Positions 54,507-64,000 of a stretch of 64,000 nt of DNA are shown in pieces. The DNA lies in NCBI GenBank assembly GCA_963575745.1, contig CAUYUJ010003559.1, positions 520,120 to 584,119 of the forward strand, in the 5' to 3' direction. The stretch is from Prorocentrum cordatum. Taxonomy: Eukaryota > Sar > Dinophyceae > Prorocentrales > Prorocentraceae. Both the position numbers and the translations under genes were made by a program. The notes below the pieces were generated by a model. It saw nothing but the letters and a program-made list of their open reading frames with translations. It was not told where the DNA came from and did no database searches. How positions within the stretch are numbered: position 1 is the stretch's first letter; every line of letters begins with the position of its first letter.

Positions 54507-54739
54507 TTTAATCGTTGTGAGGGTGAGCCTACAGTGCACGGCAAGCGAGCTCTCAAACGAGTACAACAAGGCAGAGTGCCTGCAGTGGAGTCCACGGAGA
54601 CAGAGGATTCTAGCCATTTGCTAACTAACATGTCGGCCAAAAGCTGGAAACCGAAACAAACATCACTCACGGCGTGGAGATCCCAATATGTGCATCTTTT
54701 TAAAAGGATAACTGTCAGTGGGATCTGGGAACGCGCGTC

Positions 54740-56480
54740 TAGCCATGCAACGCAACATGCGAATATCATGCTGAGACATCTCCACAGAAAGGCCACGGAC
54801 GGAGCCTTGAAAACACCCTTGGCGGCTCCCCCGAGGGGTGCTGAAACCAGCGCCCCGCCTGAGACATCCGCACAATCTACTCTGGTAGCCAAGGATGTTG
54901 AGACAGAAAACAGGCAAACCGCTTGAGACATCCCCACAAAACGGCCGCCAACGGGACCGTGAAATCACCCCTGGCGGCTCCCATTAGGGGTGCTGAAACC
55001 AGCGCCCCGCAATTCTCAGTATGAGGTAGCCTGGGTATGAGTGAGTCTCAGCATGAGTAAGTCTGAGTAGGAGTAGATCTGAGAATGAGTAGGTCGGCAT
55101 GGACCTGTCCGCCGTGAATGTCTAGGCGCAAGAGCTTTCGAGTATAAACGGGCTTCAGTTGTGACGGTCTGGTCATGAATCTAACTGAGAATCAATTGGA
55201 GCGTGAATGAGCCTCAGTAGTACGAGCGCGTCTTTGCGCATGAGCCTGGGTCCTCCTGGGGACTCCTGAAACCTACTGGGGCTTCCTGGGGCCTCCAGGA
55301 GCCTCATGGGGCCTCCTGGGGCCTCCTGGGACATCCTAGGGAGGATTCGTGCCTCAGGAGAGGCGCAATCTATAGCAACAGACGGACATAAAACATTGCG
55401 GAGTGGAGCCACAGGAGAAGGGGGCAATCTATAGGAACACACGTAAAACACCAAGGACTCGTGCCCCAGGAGAGGCCCTATAGGAACACACGTACACAGG
55501 AGAAGGACAATATATAGAAACATACGTATGACATCAAGGATTCGTGCTCCAGGTGAGGCCCAATATATAGGAGCATACGTCCAACACATGGGATTGGAGC
55601 CAGGCACTCCTGTTGCCTTCTGAGGCCTCCTGCTCCTGGGGCCTCTCGGGGCCTCCTGTTGCCTTCCGAGGCCTCCTGGCGCTTCCTCTGGCCTCCTGGG
55701 GCCTCATGTGGCGTCCTGAGGCCTCCCGGAGCTTCCTGGGGCCTCCTAGAGCCTCTTGGGACATCGTGTGGCCTCTTGAGTCTTTCTGTGGCCTCCTGAT
55801 GCCCCCTGGGACCTCATGTGGGCTCCTGGGGCCTCCTGGAGCCTGTTGGAGCCTCCAATGGCATCCTGAGGAGAATCTGTGCCCACGAGTCTGGCCACCG
55901 ATCGAGACTTCCTCAAAATCTGGCCCACCTGGGGCGTGAAATGACCGCCTCGCTCGAGACATCCTCCAAATCTGCTCCGAAAGCGAAGGATGTTGGGACA
56001 GAAAACAGGCAAACCGCTTGAGACATCCCCACAAAACGGCCGCGAACGGGACCGTGCATCACCCCTCGGCGCCTCCCCTTAGGGACGTGAAAATGAGCGC
56101 CTCGCTCGAGACATCCTCCAAATCTGCTCCGAAAACGAAGGATGCTGGGACAGAGAACAGGCAAACCGCTTGAGCCATCCCCACAAAACGGCCGCGAACG
56201 GGGCGTGCGTGAGTCTCAGCATGAGTTAGTCAGAGTAGGAGTAGGTCTGAGTATGAGTAGGTCTGAGTATGAGTAATTTTGTGTGAGTAAGTCTGGGTAT
56301 GAGTAAGTCTGAGTGTGAGTCAGTCTGTGTATGAGTACGTCTGAGTATGAGGAGGAGAGGGGAGGAGAGGGAGAAGGAGGAGAAGTCGGCGGCGTCCAAG
56401 AAATAGCAAGAACCCCATCTTAGGATATGGGGAACAAGCACACCGCTTGAGGCATCCTCACAAAACGGCCGCGAACGGGG
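54740..56480. repeat. Satellite block: about 150-base units, GGCCTCCTG minisatellite and GAGTAAGTCTGAGTAT repeats
   Basis: Units with GCTTGAGACATCCCCACAAA, ACGGCCGCGAACGGG and GAAAACAGGCAAACC occur about 54745-55015, 55890-56200 and 56440-56490. 55230-55340 and 55600-55870 are (GGCCTCCTG)n. 55340-55600 repeats a 60-70 base unit (CAGGAGAGGC, CAATATATAGGAACACACGT). 55015-55090, 56200-56350 and 56485-56640 repeat GAGTAGGTCTGAGTATGA. It starts about 100 bases after the LINE end. No gene seen. Confidence 0.85.
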
Positions 56481-56699
56481 CGTGCGTGAGTCTCACCATG
56501 AGTAAGTCCGAGTATGAGTAGGTCTGAGTATGAGTAGGTCTGAGTATGAGTAATTTTGTGTGTGTGAGTAAGTCTGTGTGTGAGCAAGCCTGAGTGTGAG
56601 TCACTCTGTGTAAGAGTAAGTCTGGGTATGAGGAGGAGAGGAGAGGAGAAGAGGGAGAAGCAGGAGTAGGAGGCGTCGAAGTAATAACAAGAACCCCAT

Positions 56700-56910
56700 C
56701 TTAGGATTCTGGGACGCGATCCAACATATGCGCGGTCGCACAGATTTGTTCCGCGCGGGGCATCCGTGACCAAAACGCCCCCGTATATGCGGGGTCGCGG
56801 CAGAGGGGCCAGACCCGCGAGGCCGCGGATGCGTATGTTGTTGTCCCCCACGACTGGGTCTTCATACCCGTTACTTCCATACACAGTTCGATCCTCCAAA
56901 TCGGTATTTC
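56700..56910 (-). other. Copy of a dispersed coding-like unit
   Basis: Minus strand reads GDNNIRIRGLAGLAPLPRP, RIYGGVLVTDAPRGTNLCDR and AYVGSRP. The DNA is clearly related to 60560-60700 (shared GCGGCCTCGCGGG, GCCCCGCGCGGAAC, TGCGACCGCGCA-type stretches). It could be a gene-family remnant or a repeat. Confidence 0.4.
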
Positions 56911-57114
56911 TTCCTCCTCTGATCGCCCGCCGCCGCGCCTATCAGCAAGCGCCACGGAACCCGAGGAGGAGGAAGAGGATGAGGAGGAAAAAGGAGGAAC
57001 ATGAGGAAAGAGGAGAAGGAATAGGAGGAGCAGGTGGTGGAGGTGGGGCAGGAGGAGGAAGAATCACCCATTATTTCCGTATCCATATCGATCGTACCAA
57101 GAGCCTACCCTACA

Positions 57115-57300
57115 GGCCTCCCAAATTGGGTCGGAAGATCGCGCCGCACCGCCGATGCGTCTCCGATTCACCAACGATGCATCCGCGACTTCGGCGATGC
57201 AGGCGTGGAGAAATCCGGGCTCCACATCGAGCCGCATCGCTGATGTATCAGCGACGCGGCGTGATTCTCCGACCCAGTCTACTCCGACCCCATCTGGGGC
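57115..57300. mobile_element. Inverted-repeat element, family B, copy 3
   Basis: GGGTCGGAAGATCGCGCCGC on the left and the inverse of GGGTCGGAGAATCACGCCGC on the right, with inner GCCGATGCGTC and GATGTATCAGCGACG. Compare 35791-35979. The stretch 57301-57699 holds a TGGCTTTCTGGCC-type dispersed unit and poly-C (57526-57536), with no firm gene. Confidence 0.65.
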
Positions 57301-57699
57301 GCCTAAACCCTGAGGAGGCCCAAAATGGCTTTCTGGCCAGACCTCGGCTCTCTGGCGACCGTTCGGGACGATTCTCGCACCCCCCGAACACCCTCGACGA
57401 GACGCAGCTGATGGAAACCACCCCGGGTCCCGACCATGTCCAGAAACTTTCAGGGGAATCGAGAACTTTCACAGACCTGGTTGGAGGCCAAACTACTCCG
57501 ACCCCATCGAAGTGGCCAGGATACCCCCCCCCCCCCGACCGCCTCGATCTCCGAGGCCACGCCCCGGGCAGTGCGGCAGAGCACCCCCCGCACCCCTTGC
57601 GTGGGAGGCGAAGCACGGCGCAGAGCAAAAGGGGCCCCTAGCAGGGGCAGGCCTTCAGCCCTCGTCCAGCCCCTATTCCTCCTCCACCACCGTCTCCTC

Positions 57700-58312
57700 C
57701 ACCTCCTCCTCCTCCTCCTCCTCCTCCTCCTCCTCCTCCACCACCTGATCCTCCTCCTCCTCCCCCTCTTCCTCATTTTCTCCTCCTCCTCCTCCTCATC
57801 CTCATCCTCCTCTTCATCCTCCTTTGTTTTGTCAGTGGCTCTCTCTTGGCTCCCACAAATCCATGATCGAAGGGGCTGCAAAAGGGCCCCCAAACACAAC
57901 CGACCACCTCTACCCCACACCTGCAGGGCGGAGCCCAAAGGCCAGGACCGCCATACATGCGTCCCCCACGCCCAATTTGGCATCTCACCCGCCCAATACA
58001 GCGCTTCGTGGCCCCCTAGGGAGCTCCACCGAAGCCCCCTGGCCCCCCCTCTCCATCCCATCCTCGCCCTCGCTCCTCTGTGCCCCCTGCCCGGCCTCTT
58101 CCCCGCTTCCCCCTCGGTCATACCTGGGAGGGGGGACGCCGAGCCGTCGTGCCCAGACCTTCGCGCGACCTCCTCCCTGTGACCTGTTTTGGACCGGGAA
58201 GAGGAAGGAGGAGGAGGAGGAGGAGGAGGAGGAGGAGGAGGAGGAGGAGGAGGAAGAGGAGGAGGAGGAGGAGGGGAGGAGGAGGAGGAGGAAGAGGAGG
58301 AGGAGGAGGCCC
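57700..58312. repeat. (CTC)n and (GGA)n microsatellites around a single 98-base repeat unit
   Basis: (CTC)n at 57695-57825 and (GGA)n at 58198-58312 could pair as an inverted repeat about 400 bases apart. A 98-base-family unit lies at about 57945-58045 between them. Confidence 0.85.
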
Positions 58313-58725
58313 GCATGCGTCCCCCACAGGGAGCTCCACCGAAGCCTCCAGTGTGACCGTCCGCATGCGTCCCCCACACCCAGTTTGGCATTTTTACCGA
58401 CCCAGTACAGCGCTTCGTGTCCCCATAGGGAGCCCCGCCGAAGACCCCAGTGGGGCCGCACGCATGCGTCCCCCACACCCGATTTGGCATGTTCACCCAT
58501 CCTTTACAACGCTTCGCGGCCCCATGGGGAGCTCCACCGAAGCCCCCAATGGGACCGCCCGCATGCGTCCCACACGCCTACTTTGGTATTTTCACCCACC
58601 CAGTGCAGCGCTTCGTGGCCTCATAGGAAGCTTCATCGACGGCCCCAGTGCTACCGCCCGCATGCGTTCCCCCCCGCCCAGCGCAGCGCTTCGTGGCCCC
58701 ATAGGAAGCTTCACCGAAGAAGATA
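58313..58725. repeat. 98-base repeat family in tandem, four units
   Basis: Units share GCGCTTCGTGGCCCCATAGG, GAGCTCCACCGAAGCC, GCCCGCATGCGTCCCCCAC and TTTGGCATTTTCACCCA. The GCTTCGTGG landmark falls near 58411, 58509, 58609 and 58687. Frames across it (WPHRELHRRPQ) are repeat read-throughs. Confidence 0.9.
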
Positions 58726-59298
58726 TTCACAATTGCGGCGCCCACAACTTTATATATTCTTGGGTCCTTCGCCAAGATGATTAATCGAGGCGATTTTCCT
58801 ATACAGCCCTCGGAGACGATTGCCGGGCCCGAAGGCTACCAAGCATGGACCCAGAACGAAAAACTACCCCAGCGGGGATGCGGTTGAGACTTCTGGGGTC
58901 ACGAATCTATCGGCGGAGGTCTGGACCTGGCCCTGTGCAATTCCTCCTCCTCCTCCTCCTCCATCCCGGTCCATCCTCCTCCTCTCCCTCCTCGCCCTCC
59001 CCATCATCCCCATCGCTCCGACGCAGTGTTTTTGTTCACGTCGGCGACCCGCATGGGTCTAGAGCCCTTCCCCGAGGTTAGCTTTTCATCCCGAAGTGCT
59101 GTGTTGACGGTCCGGGGCAAGGTGAGGGCCATAATATTACACGCGTGGTGTTCCCTCCCTGCTCCCCCTCCTCCTCCTCCTCCTCCTCCTCCTCCTCCTC
59201 CACCAACTCCTTCTTCTCCTTCCTCTTCCTCCCCCTCCTTCTCCGCCGCATCATCATCATCATCATCATCCTCCTCCTCCTCCTCCTCCTCCTCCTCC

Positions 59299-59356
<58 letters not shown>

Positions 59357-59553
59357 TATCATCATCATCAGCAGCAGCAGCATCATCATCACCATCATCG
59401 CCAGCATAATCAGCATCAGCATCATCAGCAGCATCATAATCATCATCAACATCGCCACCATCATCATCACACCACTACAATCATCATCATCATCAGCATC
59501 ATCATCATCATCATCACCATCACCATCATCATCATCATCAGCATCAGCATCAG

Positions 59554-59587
<34 letters not shown>

Positions 59588-59970
59588 GTCATCATTATCG
59601 ACAGCATCAACATCATCGTTTTCATCATCAGCATCATCAACATCATCACCAATACTGATACCGTGACTGTGATCATCATTATCGTCATCTGCATCATAAT
59701 CAGCATCATCTTCATCATCAGCGTCAGCATCGTCGTCATCTTCATCAACCTCATCATCAGCATCGCCATCACAATATCATCAGCATCATCATCACCACCA
59801 GCTTTATCATTATCACCATCATCATCCTCTAGATCATCATCATCATCATCTTTATCCTCCTCCTCATCCTCATCCCCATCCTCATCCTCACAGCCACCAC
59901 AAACAGCAGCAGCAGCAGAAATATAACAATCATCAGCACAAACATCATCATCAGCATCATCATCACATCG

Positions 59971-60001
<31 letters not shown>

Positions 60002-60149
60002 CCTCATATTTATCCTCATCCTCATCATCATAATCATCAGCATCAGCATCATCAGCAGTATTAGTAGAATCATCATCCTCAGCATCAGCAGCAGCAGCAT
60101 ATTATCACGATCGTCATCACCTTCATCACCATCTTCAGCAACCGCAGAG

Positions 60150-60185
<36 letters not shown>

Positions 60186-60350
60186 GCGTCAGCATCCCCC
60201 TCCTCCACCTCCTCCTCCTCCTCATCCTCCTCCTCCTCATACTCATCCTCATCCTCATCCTCATCCTCATCCATCCATCCGTCCGTCCGTCCATCCATCC
60301 TCTATCCATCCGTCCATCCATCCATCCATCCATCCATCCTCGTCTCTCCC
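58726..60350. repeat. Very long (ATC)n/(TCC)n microsatellite block with (CATC)n
   Basis: 58940-58985 and 59160-59250 are TCC-rich. 59250-60190 is an almost unbroken (ATC/CAT)n with CAG and AAT variants. 60190-60265 is (TCCTCA)n, and 60268-60345 is (CATC)n/(CGTC)n. One of the longest simple-repeat runs in the window. 59050-59130 holds a family D copy. Confidence 0.93.
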
Positions 60351-60520
60351 GAAGCGCAAGTTGAAACCTCTCCATATGGCCCGTAGCCCCCCGAGGACCC
60401 ACTTTTGCCTCCGCGCCGAGGAGTCCCTGGGGCCGCACAGGCTGTCTAGCCACAGAGACGTGGCCCCGCCCGTCTCGCCGGGGGCCGCGCCAGGCTCAGC
60501 CTGACGAGCGGCGAACGCAT

Positions 60521-60742
60521 TCATACCCACGCCCTCGCGGTCTGAATCCCAAAGTCGCGATCCCGTAGATGCGCGATCGCATGGGTACGTTCCGCGCGGG
60601 GCACCCGCGCAACAGCGCCCTGCATCCACGGTGTCGCGGCCCAAGCGACCGGCCCGCGAGGCCGTGGACGTGGATGTGCTTCCCGCCCTGCGACAACCGA
60701 CGCCGCGGCAGCGGCCAGGAAAAGCAACACGCCGCCCCGCAT
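60521..60742 (-). CDS. Candidate small secreted protein or gene-family remnant
   Basis: ATG at 60742 reads MRGGVLLFLAAAAASVVAG, a clear signal-peptide pattern (short basic start, Leu/Ala core, small residues at a likely cut site), then REAHPRPRPRGPVAWAATPW, MQGAVARVPRAERTHAIAHL and RDRDFGIQTARAWV, stop. 73 residues. The same DNA is related to 56700-56910 and 48800-48858, which lowers confidence: it may be a dispersed repeat whose frame only looks like a signal peptide, or an exon 1 of a small gene family. Confidence 0.35.
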   Translation of the reverse strand: MRGGVLLFLAAAAASVVAGREAHPRPRPRGPVAWAATPWMQGAVARVPRAERTHAIAHLRDRDFGIQTARAWV

Positions 60743-60840
60743 CGCGCCGAGACCCGTCGCTGAAACGCTCCAGGGAAACGCCGAGGGCCTCCGATGACGG
60801 GTCGCGGTCGCAGCGCCGCGGGTCAAAAAATGCTAGGGCC

Positions 60841-60991
60841 GGAAAGGGGAAGGAGGAGGAGGGGGAGGAGAAGGAAGAGGAGAAGGATGCAAATGATGAT
60901 GATGATGATGATGATGATGCTGATGATGATGATGGTGATGGTGATGATGATAACGATGATAACGATGATGTTTATGGCGGTGATGAAAATG

Positions 60992-61038
<47 letters not shown>

Positions 61039-61330
61039 GGTGATGATGATAACGGTGGGAGGAGGAGGAAGAGGGGTAGGAGGGGGATGAAGAGGAGGAG
61101 GAGGAGGAGGAGGAGGAAGGGGAGGAGGAGGAGGAGATGGAGGAAGGGTGAGGAGGAGGAGGAGGAGGGGGAGGAGAAGGAGGGAGGAGAAGGAGGAGGA
61201 GAAGGAGGAGGAGAAGGATGCAAATGATAATGATAATGATAATGATAATGATAATGATAATGATAATGATAATGCTAATGATAATGATAATGATAATGAT
61301 AATGATGATGATGAGGAGGAGGATGATACT
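60841..61330. repeat. (GGA)n, (GAT)n and (AATGAT)n microsatellites
   Basis: 60841-60890 and 61050-61215 are GGA-rich, 60890-61055 is (GAT)n with GGT variants, and 61222-61310 is a hexamer repeat AATGAT (about 14 units). The GAT tract is the reverse complement of the ATC tract at 59250-60190. Confidence 0.93.
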
Positions 61331-61674
61331 GATTTTTCCTCGACGTCAGGACCAATATCTGATATCATAATATGGTACACACTGAAACCAGACTTGAGAG
61401 ATCCGTCGCAGAGAGCCGACTGTCTCGCGTTGCCCCGCTTGGGCCAGACTGCCAGGGTGCTGCTCGGAGGGGCCTCCTGCGCAGCGCGTGCCTAGCAGCG
61501 TCGAAATGCTAGCTGAATAAGATTGGCCGCTTCGTCTTCGGCAATTGAACTCAGGTGGGGTGGGGCCCCCACCCCGCGCAGCTCCTCTGCATGCGCTGGC
61601 ACGGCAGGGGGGGGGAGGCGCGACGGGGGAGGGCGGGATGTGACCGTGACCGTGCTGCTACTGGCAGGGAGGCT
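61331..61674. other. No supported gene
   Basis: Mixed DNA. The plus strand reads YTLKPDLRDPSQRADCLAL for a short way, without start or splice support. Confidence 0.4.
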
Positions 61675-62397
61675 TTAGCCTCGAACAAAAATTGACACGG
61701 CGCGGACTCGCCTCCGCTCTGGCGCGCAGGCTCGATCCGGCAGAAAGACAGGCTCGCTCTGGCAAAACGGCGGGTTCACTGCTCGAGCGTCTCTAGCCAG
61801 TGGCCTACCTCCCCCTCGGGCCAGCCCACTGGGGCCACGCCTCGGTGGTGGACCGCCTGGCCCTCCCACACGGGCGCGCCGATCACCAGCGTAAGTGGCG
61901 TCGTCGTAGCGGTGCCCGAGCCCTTCGAGCCCTGCGAGGGGCCCAGCGGGAGTCGCCACGACGCTCTCCGCTTGGGCGTCGCCCCCCTGCCCAGGGAGAG
62001 TGGGCGTAGAAGAAACATTAGCCACTCGGATCGCCCGCGTGGGCGCTACATATACTGCTGCTGGGCGCTGCGCTGCTTGTAGCCGTCGAAGTGGTCGGTG
62101 TCTAGGTCTGCTGCGTAGGTCACTGCCCGCGATGTGTTCCACCGACTGGCAGTTGGACGCGCTTGCATCAGGGGTGTCCTCGATGGCGGGCGAGGGACGG
62201 CATCTGGATGGCGCAGGGCGCGGCGGGGGAGCGCTTGGAATGGCCGAGCGCGTGGTAATCCGTTTCTGGCACGGCCCGACGTTGCACTCGAAGGTGGGGC
62301 GTGTCTCGTCGTCGGTGTCCGCCCCGTCGCGCGTTGCCGCCGAGAGGAGGGAAGAGGTGCTCGCGCTGGCCTCGGGGGGGGGGGGGGGGGGGGGCAC
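61675..62397 (-). pseudogene. Ser/Pro/Ala-rich minus-strand coding remnant after a LINE endonuclease fragment
   Basis: After a poly-G run (62378-62396, poly-Pro on the minus strand) the frame reads RDGADTDDETRPTFECNVG, PCQKRITTRSAIPSAPPPRP and EDTPDASASNCQSVEHIAGS. Composition suggests linker sequence of the element upstream, but no domain is seen. The poly-G run has probably shifted the frame. Confidence 0.4.
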
Positions 62398-63040
62398 TGA
62401 TCCATCTTGACAACTCGGAGGGCCTCCTTGCGTTTGCCAATCTCGGCGTAGGCGTCGTTGAGAGAAGACGCACGGTGGGCGCCCGTCTGGAGCCCAGCAG
62501 CAAGTATGCCATAGTCCCAGCGGATGTTGTTGTTCGTGACGTTGGCGCCGCTGGCATGCATCTTGATCTGCATAATCATGGGGATGTGGTCGGCAGCAGG
62601 TAGTAGGCTACTTAGCTTGGTGTGGATCTTCCAATTCAGCTTCACGTGCTTCACGATTTCCATGGAGTTGTCCTGGCCGATGAAGTAGTTGATGCTTGAT
62701 CTGGCTTTGTTGTGCCCGTAGTAGGTATTGCCGACGTCGATGTGCATGTTGATGGCTGTCAGCTGGTGCGTCAGGAACTTGTCGTGAATCAAGCGTCCGA
62801 GCTCGGTCTCGTCGCTGGGTTGGTAGCTGCCGATTGCGTTGTCGGCGCGGCGCTGTCGTGATCGTCGCCCTGGCCCTTGGTTGAGGTCCGTGAACGGGAT
62901 GGGCATGACGCGACTAGGGATGTCGGTATGTGCCTGCGGTACCCAGCCCCATGGTCGGCGGCATCCTGCTTTCCAGCGTTGGCAATGACCTGCTCCGTTC
63001 GGCCGCGGTGGGGAATACGCAGCATTGAGTCGAGAGCGGA
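62398..63040 (-). pseudogene. Endonuclease fragment of a second LINE element
   Basis: Minus strand: SRVMPIPFTDLNQGPG has the Asp-x-Asn catalytic core (TDLN). DETELGRLIHDKFLTHQLTA, INMHIDVGNTYYGHNKARSS and INYFIGQDNSMEIVKHVKLN correspond to the family's ANTF...TYxGH...SRIDYI. AADHIPMIMQI is the SDH-type His site. SRIDY has become SSINY, so a conserved Asp is Asn. IRWDYGILAAGLQTGAHRAS matches the segment after the domain. The N-terminal third and all of the polymerase are absent. It is not the same copy or subtype as the LINE at 48.9-54.6 kb. Confidence 0.75.
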
Positions 63041-63081
63041 GCTGGCCCCGATGAAGCTCGACGGCGTCCGCGCCCCGTAGG

Positions 63082-63601
63082 TCAGATTGTGGGGGGCGCC
63101 GTGCCTTGTCGATATCTATCTTGCGGCTTTGGCGCCTGGATACTGCGATGCTGCGATTTACTGAGCTGCTCGTGCGCGCCCCGCCACCCCTCGAAATGAC
63201 GCGGGGCGTCGGTAGTGCACTGGCGGATCTTAATGCCTGCGTAAATCATAGTCTGAGTTGTACGGCATCTGTCGGAGATGTGGTCGAGATGCCCTGGGAC
63301 ATCCAGTAGTCCTTCGCGAGCTGGATGTGGATGTAGTGGCCCAGGTGGCAAGTCACGTTCGGCGTGCAATTGTTCCACTGGTAGTAATTCAGGAGCCGCG
63401 TGGTGTGATCCTGCATGTGATGGCCCTCTGTGTTCTGCCTCGATGTCCTCGGTCACCGCTCGGCGCAGGCGGTCCCGAATGGCACCCTCCACGGAGCCGC
63501 CCACGTCGGCACAGCCCTTGCGAGACCGCCAGCGCGAAGGGCGGCGCTGGCGACCCTATCTCCTGCAGGCGTTCCTTGCCCTCTGGGGCGTCGCTCTTCC
63601 T

Positions 63602-63643
<42 letters not shown>

Positions 63644-64000
63644 CCAGGGTGCACTTGTAGCCTTCGATCCCCTGCGTGATGGCTATGGTCCCTGGGAGCT
63701 CTTTCCTCATCGTGTAATTGCCCGTATTGTTGCTGCCATTCAGCCTGGTCTCGTGCGTCGTCTGAAGCAGCACGCGGCAAGTCACGTTCAGCGTGCGATC
63801 GTTCCGCTGGTGGCACTTCAGGGGCCGCGCGGTGTAGTTCTGCATGTGTTGGCCCTCTGTGTTCGTGAGGATGTTGAAATTGAAGCTCAGCGCCAAGTAG
63901 TTCGGGGTCAGCGTGTCGTAGTCCAGCCTGTGCTGGCCCTCTGTGTTCGCGAAGATGTTGAACTTGAATATCAGCGCCCAGTCCTGCACGTACTGGCCCT
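63082..64000 (-). pseudogene. Unidentified protein with NTEGQH repeats, cut by the right edge
   Basis: The minus strand from the edge reads GQYVQDWALIFKFNIFANTE, GQHRLDYDTLTPNYLALS, FNFNILTNTEGQHMQNYTA, LKCHQRNDRTLNVTCRVLL and NNTGNYTMRKELPGTIAITQ, then a Pro run coded by 41 G at 63602-63642. Past it, one frame gives GGSVEGAIRDRLRRAVTED, and another gives RQNTEGHHMQDHTTRLLNYY, QWNNCTPNVTCHLGHYIHI and ending QLRL. So three or four units share (N)TEG(Q/H)HMQ(N/D) and NVTC. Several N-x-S/T sites hint at an extracellular protein. No family recognised. The poly-G tract and one or two frame changes break it. Confidence 0.5.

Larger units (their letters stand above)
48859..54640 (+). mobile_element. 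LINE-type (non-LTR) retrotransposon, nearly full length, degenerate
   Basis: Plus-strand order: relic spliced leaders, a Cys-rich N-terminus, coiled coil, endonuclease of the endonuclease/exonuclease/phosphatase family, reverse transcriptase with WVDD, a CCHC motif, RNase H, and a Cys-rich end. This matches the single-polyprotein LINE type common in dinoflagellates (family knowledge). About 5.8 kb. Only a handful of stops and frame changes are needed, so it is younger than the copia element. No poly-A tail or target duplication was found by eye. Confidence 0.87.

Noticed and set aside
57436-58784. Frames of 230-348 codons across 57.4-58.8 kb
   Set aside because: They are read-throughs of (CTC)n, (GGA)n and the 98-base tandem repeat, open in several frames at once.
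59078-60298. Met/Ile/Ser/His-rich frames
   Set aside because: They are ATC/GAT microsatellite read-throughs.
1-64000. tRNA, rRNA, 5S or snRNA genes
   Set aside because: No convincing conserved boxes or folds were seen on either strand; a covariance-model search would be needed to exclude them.

Overview
The window looks like nuclear DNA of a dinoflagellate. It is GC-rich, gene-poor, full of simple repeats and packed with decayed retroelements. The strongest marker is a 22-base match (20 of 22 identical) to the dinoflagellate trans-spliced leader at 48859-48880, followed at once by a second, shorter leader-like copy. GT, GC and possibly GA intron donors and the style of the Ty1/copia and LINE proteins also fit. 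No rRNA, tRNA, CRISPR array or bacterial operon was found.

Layout. (1) 1-1378, minus strand: an open 459-codon reading frame running off the left edge, probably the first part of a LINE-type element. (2) 1534-4640: GA, GAT/ATC and G/C-run repeats. (3) 4780-12770, minus strand: a decayed coding region of unknown family, broken over several frames. (4) 13823-25953, minus strand: a degenerate Ty1/copia-like retrotransposon with gag (25953 down to about 21180), aspartic protease, integrase, reverse transcriptase and RNase H in normal copia order. Regions 3 and 4 share about 20 copies of a short GGCTGAGCC palindrome that is not seen elsewhere in the window, so they probably belong together. (5) 26285-44929, minus strand: scattered short candidate exons, mostly coding for hydrophobic segments, separated by minisatellites and by small inverted-repeat elements. 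At several of these elements a terminal repeat lies exactly at a plausible splice donor, as expected for introners. (6) 48859-54640, plus strand: a LINE-type retrotransposon (coiled coil, endonuclease, reverse transcriptase, CCHC, RNase H) that begins with the tandem leader relics. (7) 54740-61330: satellites, a 98-base repeat family and very long ATC/GAT and GGA/TCC microsatellites. (8) 61675-64000, minus strand: a second, different LINE endonuclease fragment, and the end of an unidentified protein with short internal repeats.

None of the retroelements looks active. The copia reverse transcriptase has YVGD in place of YVDD and several frameshifts. The LINE endonuclease has lost its Asp-x-Asn segment. 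The copia RNase H is split by a poly-C insert. All protein family calls come from reading motifs by eye; no database search was run.
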